This document shows positions 1-8,293 of a stretch of DNA of 14,365 nucleotides, one piece after another; positions within the stretch are counted from its first letter, which is position 1; the number at the start of each line of letters is the position of its first letter. The notes under the pieces are model-generated. The model was not told the origin of the DNA. It saw only the letters and a program-made list of their open reading frames with translations, and made no database searches. The translations under genes were made by a program, and so were the position numbers. Origin of the DNA: an uncultured Burkholderiales bacterium (GTDB lineage: Bacteria > Pseudomonadota > Gammaproteobacteria > Burkholderiales > Burkholderiaceae_C). The stretch lies in contig CAIQIL010000196.1 in assembly GCA_903871865.1 (NCBI GenBank), forward strand, positions 1 to 14,365, written 5' to 3'.

Positions 1-393
1 GGCATGGCCGAGACCAACAAGATCCTCGGCCAAGGCGAGGGCTTTGGTTCGCCGGCCGTGCCCGTCGATGGCTTCTGCGTGCGCATCGGCGCCATGCGCT
101 GCCACTCGCAGGCCCTGACCTTCAAGCTGAAGAAGGACGTGCCCCTGGCCGACATCGAGGCCATGATCGCCGCCGACAACGAGTGGGTGAAGGTCGTGCC
201 CAACACCCGCGAGGCCACCATCCGTGACCTGACGCCCGTGGCCACGACCGGCACGCTGACCATCCCCGTGGGCCGCATCCGCAAGCTCGCCATGGGCCCG
301 GAGGACGTCGGCGCCTTCACCGTGGGCGACCAGCTCCTGTGGGGCGCGGCCGAGCCCCTGCGCCGCATGCTGCGCATCCTGCTGGACCGCTGA
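1..393 (+). CDS. asd: Aspartate-semialdehyde dehydrogenase, C-terminal part (5' end outside window)
   Basis: The enzyme reduces L-aspartyl-4-phosphate to aspartate semialdehyde with NADPH, the branch point to lysine, threonine and methionine, in the cytoplasm. Only the last 130 codons are present and the frame is open from base 1. The fragment begins [10 protein letters not shown]. It contains [16 protein letters not shown] at fragment residues 22-37, which matches the E. coli Asd block holding substrate-binding Arg267 and catalytic His274; here these are fragment R28 and H35. It ends with the family's typical [20 protein letters not shown] tail and a TGA stop. The catalytic Cys and the NADP-binding domain lie upstream of the window. 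The next gene, fimV, begins 351 bases downstream after a hairpin, so it is probably transcribed separately. The identification is secure; the lack of a start is only due to the window edge. Confidence 0.95.
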   Translation, partial: GMAETNKILGQGEGFGSPAVPVDGFCVRIGAMRCHSQALTFKLKKDVPLADIEAMIAADNEWVKVVPNTREATIRDLTPVATTGTLTIPVGRIRKLAMGPEDVGAFTVGDQLLWGAAEPLRRMLRILLDR

Positions 394-397
394 TCCT

Positions 398-416
398 GTT
401 GCGCGGGAAGCGCAAC
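398..416 (+). terminator. Hairpin just after asd, possible terminator
   Basis: A perfect 7-bp stem, GTTGCGC (398-404) with GCGCAAC (410-416), closes on a GGGAA loop four bases after the asd stop codon. No T-run follows (the next bases are CGCGGTCAGC), so it is not a canonical intrinsic terminator. It could protect the asd mRNA 3' end or act with Rho. Confidence 0.45.
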
Positions 417-429
417 CGCGGTCAGCCAT

Positions 430-482
430 GGCCACCAATTGCGGCCCGATGTCGTGAATTGGTGGCCCACATCGGGCCAATT
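430..482 (+). repeat. Two interleaved perfect inverted repeats (A-B-A'-B')
   Basis: Arm A, GGCCACCAATT (430-440), is the exact reverse complement of A' (457-467). Arm B, GGCCCGATGT (443-452), is the exact reverse complement of B' (469-478). The order A-B-A'-B' means the two stems cannot nest; as RNA they would form a pseudoknot-like or mutually exclusive pair of structures. With a 2-base bulge at 441-442, the B stem can extend by AATT (437-440 with 479-482), competing directly with stem A. Function is unknown. It lies between asd and the predicted fimV promoter, so an operator or an RNA element are both possible. Confidence 0.7.
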
Positions 483-615
483 CCGGGGCGTTTTGCAACG
501 TCTGGAAACAATATCCGCGAAAAGCCATGTTGCCAGCGGGCGACAATTGGGCGATACGGGATGCCAGGGGCGGGTTTTCGTCCTGGGCTCTCCCGAGATC
601 AGCCATTGCATGAGC

Positions 616-644
616 TTGTCACCCTATCTGCCTGATGCTATTGT
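616..644 (+). promoter_or_regulatory. Predicted sigma70-type promoter for fimV
   Basis: TTGTCA at 616-621 matches the -35 consensus at 5 of 6 positions. TATTGT at 639-644 matches the -10 consensus at 4 of 6, including the key second A and final T. The spacer is exactly 17 bases. The surrounding bases are clearly less GC-rich than the rest of the window. The implied transcript start is near 651, giving a leader of roughly 95 bases that includes the 7-bp hairpin at 674-693. This is prediction only. Confidence 0.5.
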
Positions 645-744
645 GTTTTATGCACATCACCTGCAGAGGTGGCCGTGGGCATCGGCGCCCACGCACAGCC
701 TGCTTTGAGCCCATACACCGACCCATGATGAGCTGGGAGACGCC

Positions 745-3555
745 TTGAAAGATCATTCGTTGTCCGCAGGGCGATTTGTCCTGAATCGGGTGGCCATTGC
801 CGCCGCCGTGTCTGCCTTGTCGGCCCTGCCGGTGTCGGGTTGGGCATTGGGCCTGGGCAAATTGAACGTGCAATCCGCGCTGGGCGAGGCCCTGCGCGCT
901 GAAATCGACGTCTCCAGCCTGACGCCCGAAGAAAGCGCCACGCTGCAGGTCAAGGTCGCCACGCCTGAAACCTACCGCGCCGCGGGCGTGGATTTCAACG
1001 GCGTGCTGTCGTCCACCCAGATCACGCTGCAGCGCCGCGCCGATGGCCGGCCCTACCTGCGCATCGCCAGCGACCGTTCGGTGCAAGAGCCCTTCGTCGA
1101 TGTCATCCTGGACCTGAGTTGGTCCTCGGGGCGCTTGGTGCGCGAGTACACCCTGTTGTTCGATCCCCCGTCTGTGCGCCAAGCCGCCCAGGCCGCGCCG
1201 GCACCGACCGCGCCGGTGATGGACGCCCCGGCCGATGCCGCCAAGGGTGGGGCCAAGTCCGGCACCCGTGCGCCCGTGGTGGCCGATGCCACACCGCCCA
1301 GCACCTCGGTGACCAAGTCGCGTGCGCCGAAGGCCCCCGCGAAGGCAGCCGCTGCCGCATCGGCGGTCGAGCCTTCGCTCGCCGCTGCGCCGGCCCCATC
1401 TCCCGTCCCATCGCCCGCAGCCCCCTCCGGCGATGCCGATGGCCGCAGCGTGCGCGTCAAATCGGGCGAGTCGCTGTCCCTCATCGCGCAGCGCAACGCC
1501 GCCTCCGGTGTGTCGCTCGACCAGATGCTGGTCGGTCTCTACCGCAACAACCCCCAGGCCTTCCAGGGCAACAACATGAACCGCCTGAGGGCGGGTGCCG
1601 TGTTGAATGTGCCCACGGCCGAAGAAGCGCAAAAGATCAGCCAGCCTGAGGCACGCCAGGTCATCGTGGCGCAAAGCGCCGATTTCTCGGCCTACCGCCA
1701 GCGCCTGGCCGGCACCGTCGTGGCCACGCCGAACGAGCAGCCCGAGCGCCAGGCCAAGGGCAAGGTCGAAGCCGAGGTCCAGGACCGCAAGCAGGCCGCC
1801 GCGCCCACGCCGGACAAGCTCACCCTGAGCAAGGGTGGCATCAGCTCCGGCTCGGCCTCTGGTGTGGAAGATCGCGTGGCCAAGGCCCGCGCCAAGGAAG
1901 ACAGCAGTGCCCGCGTGGCCGAACTGTCGAAGAACCTCGACGAACTGCGCAAGCTGAAGGACAAGTCGGCGGCCAGCCCTGCGTCGGCGCCGGCGAAGGC
2001 CGCTGTGCCTGCACCCGCGCCTGCGCCTGTGGCACCGCCCCCGGCACCAGTGTCTGCGCCGGCACCTGTTCCGGCTCCGGCTCCGGCTCCGGCACCCGCT
2101 CCGGTGGCACCCTCGGCCCCCGCCTCTGCGGCGCTGGCCGAAGCCATGGCCAGTGCGGCATCGAGCCCGTCGGACGGTGCGGCCACGGCCGTCGCCGATC
2201 AGGCCTCTGCGCCCGCAGTCGAACCCTCGCGCCCGGCACCTGCCGTGACCGCGCCTGTGGCCCCGCCGCCTGCCCCGCAGGCCGAAGAGCCCGGCTTCCT
2301 GGAGTCGCTCAACCCCATGCTGCTGGCCGCCGGTGGCGCCGGCGTGGCCTTGCTGGCCGGCGTGGCGATGTTCCTGCGCTCGCGCCGCCGCTCCGACACG
2401 GGCGAGACCTCCTTCCTGGAGAGCCGCCTGCAGCCGGATTCCTTCTTCGGTGCCAGCGGTGGCCAGCGCGTGGACACCCGCGATGCCACGGGCGGCCCTT
2501 CGTCCATGAGCTATTCGCTCAGCCAGCTCGATGCCATCGGTGACGTCGATCCGGTCGCCGAGGCCGATGTCTATCTGGCTTATGGCCGCGACCTGCAGGC
2601 CGAGGAAATCCTCAAGGAAGCCTTGCGCAGCACGCCGGACCGCCTGGCCATCCGCAGCAAGCTGCTGGAGGTCTATGCCAAGCGCCGTGACACCAAGGGC
2701 TACGAGCAACTGGCCGCGCAGCTGCACGGCCTGACCCAAGGCCAGGGCGAAGACTGGGCCAAGGCGCAGGAACTCGGCCTGAGCATCGACCCCGAAAACC
2801 CGCTGTACCAGCCGGGTGGTCAGCCGTCTTCGACGCCCCTGAGCGTCGAGGCCCCGTCCGACATGCTGGGCGCCAGCACCATCCCGCACTCGGTGATGCC
2901 CGCGCCCAGCGCGCTGGACTCGATCGCGTCGCCGGTGTCCGAGCTGGCGCCGGCCGCGGCTTCGTCGGCCCTGGACCTGGACCTGGACATCTCTGCGCCC
3001 TCGTCCCTGGACGCCGTGACCGACTCCGTGTCGCCCACGACCGAGGCGGGCGACCTGCCTTCGCTGGGCCTGCCCGAGTTCGGCGAAGACCTGCCGCTGG
3101 CCCAGGCCACAGCCCCCGCGGCCTTCACGTCCAGCGTGCCCGAGCCGATGGACCTGCCTTCGCTGGAAAGCCTGGACCAGGGCCTTGATCAGGGCCTGGA
3201 CATGCCTGTGCCTGAGCCTGTGGCTTCGCCCGCGCCCGCATCGGCTGGTCTGGACTTCGACCTGGAAAGCGTGCTGCCTCCGGCAGAGCCCGCACCGGCA
3301 CCGGCCTTTGACCTGAGCGAGATCAGCCTGGACCTGGGGGCTGGCTCGGCGCCTGCCGCAGAGCCGGTGGACAGCCAACAAGGCCTGTCCGACCTGTCCA
3401 GCGACCCGATGGCGCGCAAGCTGGAGCTGGCCGAGGAGTTCCGCCAGATCGGTGACGCCGACGGCGCCCGCGAGCTGCTGCAGGAAGTCATCGACAACGC
3501 CACCGACGGTGGCCTGCGCGGCAAGGCGCAGAACATGCTCGACAGCCTGTCCTGA
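745..3555 (+). CDS. fimV: FimV-family polar, peptidoglycan-binding membrane protein
   Basis: FimV/HubP-type proteins organise the cell pole, including type IV pilus assembly and polar signalling. This one has 936 residues. In order: a signal peptide with probable cleavage after A34 (GWA-LG); the conserved FimV N-terminal domain (about 35-145); an Ala/Pro linker; a LysM peptidoglycan-binding domain (about 236-291); a PA-repeat linker (about 412-512); one membrane helix (about 524-546) followed by RSRRRS; a helical TPR-like segment (about 607-690, AEEILKEALRSTPDR); a long acidic Asp/Leu/Pro-rich stretch; and the C-terminal FimV domain (about 888-936, ARKLELAEEFRQIGDADGAR). The start is TTG at 745, with GGGAGA a few bases upstream; the two nearby ATGs (725, 728) are out of frame. 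The LysM sits on the periplasmic side and the acidic tail in the cytoplasm. Gene position before truA is as I recall for Burkholderiales. The exact pilus or twitching role is inferred from the family. Confidence 0.93.
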   Translation: MKDHSLSAGRFVLNRVAIAAAVSALSALPVSGWALGLGKLNVQSALGEALRAEIDVSSLTPEESATLQVKVATPETYRAAGVDFNGVLSSTQITLQRRADGRPYLRIASDRSVQEPFVDVILDLSWSSGRLVREYTLLFDPPSVRQAAQAAPAPTAPVMDAPADAAKGGAKSGTRAPVVADATPPSTSVTKSRAPKAPAKAAAAASAVEPSLAAAPAPSPVPSPAAPSGDADGRSVRVKSGESLSLIAQRNAASGVSLDQMLVGLYRNNPQAFQGNNMNRLRAGAVLNVPTAEEAQKISQPEARQVIVAQSADFSAYRQRLAGTVVATPNEQPERQAKGKVEAEVQDRKQAAAPTPDKLTLSKGGISSGSASGVEDRVAKARAKEDSSARVAELSKNLDELRKLKDKSAASPASAPAKAAVPAPAPAPVAPPPAPVSAPAPVPAPAPAPAPAPVAPSAPASAALAEAMASAASSPSDGAATAVADQASAPAVEPSRPAPAVTAPVAPPPAPQAEEPGFLESLNPMLLAAGGAGVALLAGVAMFLRSRRRSDTGETSFLESRLQPDSFFGASGGQRVDTRDATGGPSSMSYSLSQLDAIGDVDPVAEADVYLAYGRDLQAEEILKEALRSTPDRLAIRSKLLEVYAKRRDTKGYEQLAAQLHGLTQGQGEDWAKAQELGLSIDPENPLYQPGGQPSSTPLSVEAPSDMLGASTIPHSVMPAPSALDSIASPVSELAPAAASSALDLDLDISAPSSLDAVTDSVSPTTEAGDLPSLGLPEFGEDLPLAQATAPAAFTSSVPEPMDLPSLESLDQGLDQGLDMPVPEPVASPAPASAGLDFDLESVLPPAEPAPAPAFDLSEISLDLGAGSAPAAEPVDSQQGLSDLSSDPMARKLELAEEFRQIGDADGARELLQEVIDNATDGGLRGKAQNMLDSLS
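2071..2100 (+). repeat. In-frame hexanucleotide repeat in fimV linker
   Basis: Three exact CCGGCT units (2071-2088) are followed by two near-copies (CCGGCA, CCCGCT). They encode alternating Pro-Ala. Because the unit is 6 bases, slippage would alter linker length without breaking the frame. Confidence 0.7.
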
Positions 3556-3561
3556 TGACGC

Positions 3562-4440
3562 ATGGCCATCGGCAGTGAACCAGGGGAGGGCGCGGCCCTC
3601 CCCGAGGCGCCGCAAGGCGCACCCACGAGGGCGATCCGACGGATCGCCCTCGGTGTTTCCTACGTCGGCAGCGCCTACAAGGGCTGGCAGAGCCAGCCTG
3701 GCGGCGGCACGGTGCAAGACGCGCTGGAGGCCGCGCTGGCGGCCTTCGCCGTGCGCCCGCTGAAGGTGATGTGCGCGGGTCGCACCGACGCGGGGGTGCA
3801 TGGCATCAACCAGGTCGTGCACCTCGACACCGACATCGACCGCACGCCGTTTTCCTGGGTGCGCGGCACCAACACCTTCCTGCCGTCCGACATCGCCGTG
3901 CAGTGGGCCGCCGAGGTGCCGCCGCATTTCCACGCCCGCAACAGCGCGCGCGGGCGGCGCTACACCTACGTGCTGCTGGAGTCGGCCGTGCGTCCGGCCA
4001 TGGAGTCGGGGCGGGTGGGCTGGATTTTCCGACCGCTCGACCTGGCTGCCATGCAGGCTGCGGCCGCCCACCTGGTGGGGGAGCACGACTTCAGCTCTTT
4101 CCGCTCGTCCATGTGCCAGTCGCCCACGCCGGTCAAGCACCTGCGCGAGATCCGCATCCGCCGCTGCGGGCCACCAGACGCACCCACCGCCTACTGGCGC
4201 TTCGACTTCGAGGGTCAGGCCTTCCTGCACCACATGATCCGCAACATCATGGGTTGCCTGATCATGGTGGGCACAGGCGTGCAGCCGCCCGACTGGGTGC
4301 GCGAGGTGCGCGAGGCCCGCGACCGCAAGGTGGCCGCCCCGACGTTTTCACCGGACGGCCTGTACTTCATGGGCCCGCGTTACGACCCCGAACACGCCTT
4401 GCCCGAGCACGTGCCCGGCATGGACTGGTTGCCGGCTTGA
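3562..4440 (+). CDS. truA: tRNA pseudouridine(38-40) synthase
   Basis: TruA converts uridines 38, 39 and 40 in the anticodon arm of many tRNAs to pseudouridine. The 292-residue product carries the family core in order: [16 protein letters not shown] (28-43), the catalytic motif [10 protein letters not shown] (72-81) with nucleophile Asp76, the F-H-A-R-x-S/N-A-R-G-R-R-Y-x-Y segment, and the C-terminal [11 protein letters not shown] block. The start ATG is 6 bases after the fimV stop. A TGA stands in frame just before it and no other ATG, GTG or TTG occurs before the conserved core, so this is the only usable start. It leaves an unusual N-terminal extension of about 26 residues compared with the usual family start. 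That extension overlaps a perfect 12-bp hairpin (3626-3652). No good Shine-Dalgarno is visible, suggesting translation coupled to fimV. It is followed by a terminator-like hairpin before trpF. Confidence 0.95.
   Translation: MAIGSEPGEGAALPEAPQGAPTRAIRRIALGVSYVGSAYKGWQSQPGGGTVQDALEAALAAFAVRPLKVMCAGRTDAGVHGINQVVHLDTDIDRTPFSWVRGTNTFLPSDIAVQWAAEVPPHFHARNSARGRRYTYVLLESAVRPAMESGRVGWIFRPLDLAAMQAAAAHLVGEHDFSSFRSSMCQSPTPVKHLREIRIRRCGPPDAPTAYWRFDFEGQAFLHHMIRNIMGCLIMVGTGVQPPDWVREVREARDRKVAAPTFSPDGLYFMGPRYDPEHALPEHVPGMDWLPA
3626..3652 (+). other. Perfect 12-bp hairpin inside the truA 5' coding region
   Basis: CGAGGGCGATCC (3626-3637) pairs exactly with GGATCGCCCTCG (3641-3652) around a GAC loop, followed by GTGTTTCC. 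The position, 71 bases after the fimV stop, and the weak T-rich tail make it look like a fimV terminator or attenuator that is also translated as part of TruA. It could equally be an RNA structure limiting truA expression. Confidence 0.6.
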
Positions 4441-4503
4441 GCGTTCGCCAGCGGGTGATTTTCCGCATCGTGGCAGATGACCCTGTGATGCCCTGGGCCA
4501 CAC

Positions 4504-4525
4504 CCGGGAAAAGCCCCGGTTTTTT
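4504..4525 (+). terminator. Terminator-like hairpin with T-run between truA and trpF
   Basis: CCGGG (4504-4508) pairs with CCCGG (4515-4519) around a 6-base loop and is followed directly by six T (4520-4525). The stem is short at 5 bp but fully GC. It probably ends truA transcription and lies only 9 bases before the first possible trpF start, so it could also act on trpF as an attenuator. A GACAAT sequence (4528-4533) resembling a -10 box follows, without a convincing -35. Confidence 0.5.
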
Positions 4526-4534
4526 GAGACAATC

Positions 4535-5269
4535 ATGACATCGACACCGCCACGGGAAGCTGGACCTCCCGGCCACTGGATGTCTTCTGAGTTTGTTCAC
4601 CGCACGCGCATCAAAGTCTGCGGCCTCACCCGAGAGGCGGACGTGGATGCCGCGGTCGAAGCCGGCGCCGATGCCATCGGTTTCGTGCTGTACGACAAAA
4701 GCCCCCGCCACGTCAGCGCCGAACGCGCTGGCGTGCTCGCGCGCAGGCTGCCCCCCTTCGTCACCCCGGTCGTGCTGCTGGTGAACGCGGACGCCGATCT
4801 GCGCCAGCACGCTTTGGACGCTGTCCCCAATGCCTTGCTGCAGTTCCATGGCGACGAGACCGCGGCCGAGTGCGTGGCGGCGTCTCGTCCCTTCCTGCGT
4901 GCGGCCCGCATGGCCCCTGGCCTGGACCTGGCAGACTTCGCGCGCCAGTTCGTCGGCGCGCAGGCCTTGCTGGTCGATGCCCATGTGGCAGGCTACGGCG
5001 GCGGCGGCCAGGTGTTCGATTGGTCCCTCTTGCCCCAGCCGGGTGAGCTGCCCCTGCCACTGGTGCTGTCGGGCGGGCTCCATGCCGGCAACGTGGGCGA
5101 GGGCCTCCGCCGCGTGCGGCCCTGGGCCGTGGACGTCAGCTCGGGCGTGGAGATCGGCAAAGGCCTCAAGGACGTGGCGCTGATGCGCCAGTTCTGCCAA
5201 GCCGTGCGCCTGGCCGACGCTGCCGAGGCGTCATCCCCAGCCCAACCCATCCTGGCGCCTGCAGCATGA
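4535..5269 (+). CDS. trpF: Phosphoribosylanthranilate isomerase
   Basis: TrpF catalyses the Amadori rearrangement of N-(5-phosphoribosyl)anthranilate to CdRP, the third step of tryptophan synthesis. It is a single-domain (beta/alpha)8 barrel in the cytoplasm. The conserved N-terminal strand [11 protein letters not shown] holds the general base Cys (residue 29 from this start). [14 protein letters not shown] holds the general acid Asp148. [13 protein letters not shown] and the later DVSSGVE form the phosphate-binding segments near the C-terminus. The start is uncertain: ATG 4535 gives 244 residues with a 15-residue extension of no visible conservation, while ATG 4580 ([12 protein letters not shown]) gives 229 residues, closer to the family. 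Neither has a strong Shine-Dalgarno; a possible -10 box at 4528-4533 would favour 4580. The stop overlaps the trpB start (ATGA), so the two are translationally coupled. trpE, trpG, trpD and trpC are not here and must lie elsewhere. Confidence 0.93.
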   Translation: MTSTPPREAGPPGHWMSSEFVHRTRIKVCGLTREADVDAAVEAGADAIGFVLYDKSPRHVSAERAGVLARRLPPFVTPVVLLVNADADLRQHALDAVPNALLQFHGDETAAECVAASRPFLRAARMAPGLDLADFARQFVGAQALLVDAHVAGYGGGGQVFDWSLLPQPGELPLPLVLSGGLHAGNVGEGLRRVRPWAVDVSSGVEIGKGLKDVALMRQFCQAVRLADAAEASSPAQPILAPAA

Positions 5270-6543
5270 GCTTGCACGCGCAACCCCCAAGCATCGACAT
5301 GTTCACCTACGACCAACCCGACGCCCGCGGCCACTTCGGCCCCTATGGCGGCACCTTCGTCTCCGAGACGCTGATCCTGGCGCTGAGCCAGCTCAGGGAT
5401 GTCTACGAGCACTACCGCCACGACGACGACTTCAAGGCAGAGTTCCGCCGCGAGCTGGCCAATTTCGTCGGCCGCCCCAGCCCGATTTACCACGCAGACC
5501 GCCTGAGCCGCGAGCTGGGTGGTGCCCAGATCCACTTCAAGCGCGAAGACCTCAACCACACCGGCGCGCACAAGATCAACAACACCATTGGCCAGGCCCT
5601 GTTGGCCAAGCGCATGGGCAAGCCCCGCGTGATCGCCGAAACCGGTGCCGGCCAGCACGGCGTGGCCACGGCCACCATCTGTGCCCGCTACGGCATGGAA
5701 TGTGTGGTCTACATGGGCGCCGAAGACGTCAAGCGCCAGTCGCCCAACGTCTACCGCATGCACCTGCTGGGCGCCGAGGTGGTCCCGGTCGAGTCGGGCA
5801 GCAAGACGCTGAAAGACGCGCTCAACGAAGCGATGCGCGACTGGGTCACCAACGTCGAAAACACCTTCTACATCATCGGCACGGTGGCTGGCCCGCACCC
5901 CTACCCGGCCATGGTGCGCGACTTCCAGGCCGTCATCGGCGAGGAATGCCTGCAGCAGATGCCAGTGGCCATCGGTCGCCAGCCGGATGCGGTGGTGGCT
6001 TGCGTGGGCGGCGGCTCCAACGCCATGGGCATCTTCTACCCCTACATCCCGCACGAAGGCACGCGCCTGATCGGCGTGGAGGCGGCAGGCGAGGGCGCGG
6101 CCAGCGGCAAGCATTCGATGTCGCTGCAGATGGGCGTGCCCGGCGTGCTGCACGGCAACCGCACCTACCTGCTGCAAGACGAGAACGGCCAGATCACCGA
6201 GACGCACTCCATCTCGGCGGGCCTGGACTACCCCGGCGTGGGCCCCGAGCATGCCTACCTCAAGGACATCGGCCGCGCCGAGTACGTCGGCATCACCGAC
6301 AAGGAGGCGCTGGAAGCCTTCCACCGCCTGTGCCGCACCGAGGGCATCATCCCTGCGCTGGAGTCCAGCCATGCCGCGGCCTACGCCATGAAGCTGGCCA
6401 CCACCATGCGCCCCGATCAGCACATTCTGGTCAACCTGTCGGGCCGTGGCGACAAGGACATCGGCACCGTGGCCGACCTGACCGGCGCCGAGTTCTACTG
6501 CCGCCCGTCCTGCCGCGGCCAATCGGTGAAGGGAGGCCTGTGA
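5266..6543 (+). CDS. trpB: Tryptophan synthase beta chain
   Basis: TrpB joins indole, channelled from TrpA, to L-serine using pyridoxal phosphate, giving L-tryptophan in an alpha2-beta2 complex. The 425-residue product has the full family layout: [16 protein letters not shown] near the N-terminus, HTGAHKINN with the PLP-binding Lys103, catalytic Glu125 in [11 protein letters not shown], and the phosphate-binding glycine loop GGGSN (248-252). Further on are the [16 protein letters not shown] segment and the C-terminal NLSGRGDKD. Its length is about 25 residues above that of enteric TrpB, partly from an N-terminal extension ([11 protein letters not shown]) before the conserved start. The ATG overlaps the trpF stop by four bases and the TGA overlaps the trpA ATG by one base. 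This gives a coupled trpFBA unit suited to equal production of the two synthase chains. Confidence 0.98.
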   Translation: MSLHAQPPSIDMFTYDQPDARGHFGPYGGTFVSETLILALSQLRDVYEHYRHDDDFKAEFRRELANFVGRPSPIYHADRLSRELGGAQIHFKREDLNHTGAHKINNTIGQALLAKRMGKPRVIAETGAGQHGVATATICARYGMECVVYMGAEDVKRQSPNVYRMHLLGAEVVPVESGSKTLKDALNEAMRDWVTNVENTFYIIGTVAGPHPYPAMVRDFQAVIGEECLQQMPVAIGRQPDAVVACVGGGSNAMGIFYPYIPHEGTRLIGVEAAGEGAASGKHSMSLQMGVPGVLHGNRTYLLQDENGQITETHSISAGLDYPGVGPEHAYLKDIGRAEYVGITDKEALEAFHRLCRTEGIIPALESSHAAAYAMKLATTMRPDQHILVNLSGRGDKDIGTVADLTGAEFYCRPSCRGQSVKGGL

Positions 6544-7373
6544 TGAGCCACGCACCGACCCGCCTGGACCAGACCTTCGCCGCGCTCAAGGCGCAAGGCG
6601 GCAAGGCCCTGATCCCCTTCATCACCTGCGGTGACCCCTTCCCCGAGAAGACCGTGGACATCATGCTGGCCATGGCCGAAGCCGGCGCCGACGTGATCGA
6701 GTTGGGCGTGCCTTTCTCTGACCCGATGGCCGATGGCCCGGTCATCCAGAAGGCCGCCGAGCGTGCGCTGGTCAAGGGCATCTCGCTCAATCACGTGCTG
6801 GACGACGTCCGTGCCTTCCGCGCCAAGAACGCCGCCACGCCCGTCGTGCTGATGGGCTACGCCAACCCCATCGAGAACCACGACCTGCGCCACGGCGAAG
6901 GCAGCTTTGTGCGCGATGCCAAGGCCGCCGGTGTCGATGGTGTGCTCGTGGTGGACTACCCGCCCGAAGAGTGCGAAGAGTTCGCCGCCCGCTTGAAGGC
7001 GGTCGACCTGGCGCCCATCTTCCTGCTGGCACCCACCTCCACCGAGCAGCGCATGGCCGAAGTGGGCCGCATCGCTGCGGGCTACGTTTACTACGTCTCG
7101 CTCAAGGGCGTGACGGGCGCGGGCAACCTGGACACCGCCGCGGTGGCAGACATGGTGCCGCGCATCAAGGCGCACGTCAGCGTGCCCGTGGGCGTGGGCT
7201 TTGGCATCCGCGATGCCGAAACCGCCAAGGCCGTGGCCGCGGTGTCGGATGCCGTCGTCATCGGTTCGCGGCTGGTCCAGCTGCTCGAAACCCAATCTCC
7301 TGAAACCGTGGTGGCAGCGGCCCGCGGCTTCATCGCCGAAATCCGCGCTGCACTGGATTCCCTGAAAGGATGA
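6543..7373 (+). CDS. trpA: Tryptophan synthase alpha chain
   Basis: TrpA cleaves indole-3-glycerol phosphate to indole and glyceraldehyde 3-phosphate and passes indole to TrpB. The 276-residue product is a TIM barrel. Catalytic Glu53 lies in [13 protein letters not shown] and Asp64 in [12 protein letters not shown], corresponding to Salmonella Glu49 and Asp60. [32 protein letters not shown] and [15 protein letters not shown] follow in the expected order, the last being the phosphate-binding end of the barrel. The ATG is in a TGATG junction with the trpB stop, and accD begins directly after the gene. The frame remains open upstream through trpB, but homology begins at this ATG. Length is normal and no key residue is missing. 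Confidence 0.98.
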   Translation: MSHAPTRLDQTFAALKAQGGKALIPFITCGDPFPEKTVDIMLAMAEAGADVIELGVPFSDPMADGPVIQKAAERALVKGISLNHVLDDVRAFRAKNAATPVVLMGYANPIENHDLRHGEGSFVRDAKAAGVDGVLVVDYPPEECEEFAARLKAVDLAPIFLLAPTSTEQRMAEVGRIAAGYVYYVSLKGVTGAGNLDTAAVADMVPRIKAHVSVPVGVGFGIRDAETAKAVAAVSDAVVIGSRLVQLLETQSPETVVAAARGFIAEIRAALDSLKG

Positions 7374-7378
7374 CCGAG

Positions 7379-8254
7379 ATGTCTTGGCTTGAGAAACTGC
7401 TGCCCCCGAAGATCCAGCCGACCGACCCGTCTGAGCGCCGCTCGGTGCCGGAAGGCCTGTGGGTCAAGTGCCCGTCGTGCGAGACGGTGCTCTACAAGAA
7501 CGACCTGGAGGCCAACGTCAACGTCTGCCCCAAGTGCGGCCACCACCACCGCATCGGTGCGCGCGCCCGCCTGGACGCTTTCCTCGATGCCGAAGGCCGT
7601 TACGAGCTGGGCCAGGAAGTGCTGCCGGTCGACCCGCTGAAGTTCAAGGACAGCCGCAAGTACACCGAGCGCCTCAAGCAGGCCATGGAAGCCACGGGCG
7701 AGACCGATGCCCTGATCGTCATGGGCGGCTCGGTGCACAGCATCCCGGTGGTGGCCGCTTGCTTCGAGTTCGACTTCATGGGCGGCTCCATGGGTTCGGT
7801 GGTGGGTGAGCGTTTCGTGCGTGGCGTGGAAACCGCCGTGGCGCAGAAGACGCCGTTCATCTCCTTCACCGCGACCGGTGGCGCCCGCATGCAGGAAGGC
7901 CTGCTGAGCCTGATGCAGATGGCCAAGACCAACGCGGCGCTGACGCTGCTGGCCAAAGCCAAGCTGCCCTACATCAGCGTGCTGACCGACCCGACCATGG
8001 GCGGCGTGTCGGCTTCGTTCGCCTTCATGGGCGACGTGGTGATCGCCGAGCCCAAAGCCCTGATCGGCTTCGCGGGCCCCCGCGTGATCGAGAACACCGT
8101 GCGCGAAGTGCTGCCCGAGGGCTTTCAGCGCTCCGAGTTCCTGCTGCAAAAGGGCGCCGTGGACATGATCATGGACCGCCGTGAGCTGCGCCGCGCCATC
8201 GCCCGCCAGATGGCCGTGATGCTGCGCCAACCGGCAGATGCCGTGTCGGCTTGA
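7379..8254 (+). CDS. accD: Acetyl-CoA carboxylase carboxyltransferase subunit beta
   Basis: AccD, with AccA, transfers the carboxyl group from carboxybiotin to acetyl-CoA to make malonyl-CoA, the first committed step of fatty acid synthesis. The 291-residue product opens with the family signature [13 protein letters not shown]. It has a four-cysteine zinc ribbon, C31-x2-C34 and C50-x2-C53, and then the crotonase-like carboxyltransferase domain (about 60-285) with [20 protein letters not shown] and [17 protein letters not shown] chose ATG 7379 because AAAGGA lies 8-9 bases upstream and homology starts there. ATG 7370, overlapping the trpA stop as ATGA, would add only MTE and has no spaced Shine-Dalgarno. 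Placement after trpA links it to the trp transcript. A strong terminator lies 40 bases past its stop. Confidence 0.97.
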   Translation: MSWLEKLLPPKIQPTDPSERRSVPEGLWVKCPSCETVLYKNDLEANVNVCPKCGHHHRIGARARLDAFLDAEGRYELGQEVLPVDPLKFKDSRKYTERLKQAMEATGETDALIVMGGSVHSIPVVAACFEFDFMGGSMGSVVGERFVRGVETAVAQKTPFISFTATGGARMQEGLLSLMQMAKTNAALTLLAKAKLPYISVLTDPTMGGVSASFAFMGDVVIAEPKALIGFAGPRVIENTVREVLPEGFQRSEFLLQKGAVDMIMDRRELRRAIARQMAVMLRQPADAVSA

Positions 8255-8262
8255 TCGATCTC

Positions 8263-8283
8263 GCGCAATCTGCGTGATTGCGC
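8263..8283 (+). other. Hairpin after accD (first of two)
   Basis: GCGCAATC (8263-8270) pairs perfectly with GATTGCGC (8276-8283) around a TGCGT loop, 8 bases after the accD stop. No T-run follows. It probably stabilises or helps define the mRNA 3' end together with the terminator at 8294. Confidence 0.55.
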
Positions 8284-8293
8284 CCCTCCTGAG

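Larger units (their letters stand above)
394..744 (+). other. Intergenic region asd-fimV
   Basis: These 351 bases contain no convincing gene. Short open frames here have no ribosome-binding sites or recognisable protein. What is visible: the 3' hairpin of asd (398-416), interleaved inverted repeats (430-482), a relatively AT-rich stretch around 600-655 with promoter-like elements (616-644), a leader hairpin CGTGGGC/GCCCACG (674-680 with 687-693), and the fimV ribosome-binding site near 735. I see nothing identifiable in about 485-600. Confidence 0.7.

Noticed and set aside
394..744. Short + strand open frames between asd and fimV
   Set aside because: They lack ribosome-binding sites, cross the promoter and inverted repeats, and show no protein-like composition.
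619..4233. Very long minus-strand open frame (1204 codons) antisense to fimV and part of truA
   Set aside because: The translation is Arg/Gly/His-rich low complexity with no domain. It mirrors the GC-biased codons of fimV and truA, whose identities are certain. It is a typical shadow frame in GC-rich DNA.
5700..6542. Open frame upstream of trpA, in the trpA frame, running through trpB
   Set aside because: This part overlaps well-conserved trpB in another frame and yields Arg/His-rich sequence. TrpA homology begins only at ATG 6543.
4993..6555. Minus-strand open frame of 520 codons antisense to trpB
   Set aside because: Codon-bias shadow of trpB; no family resemblance and no ribosome-binding site.
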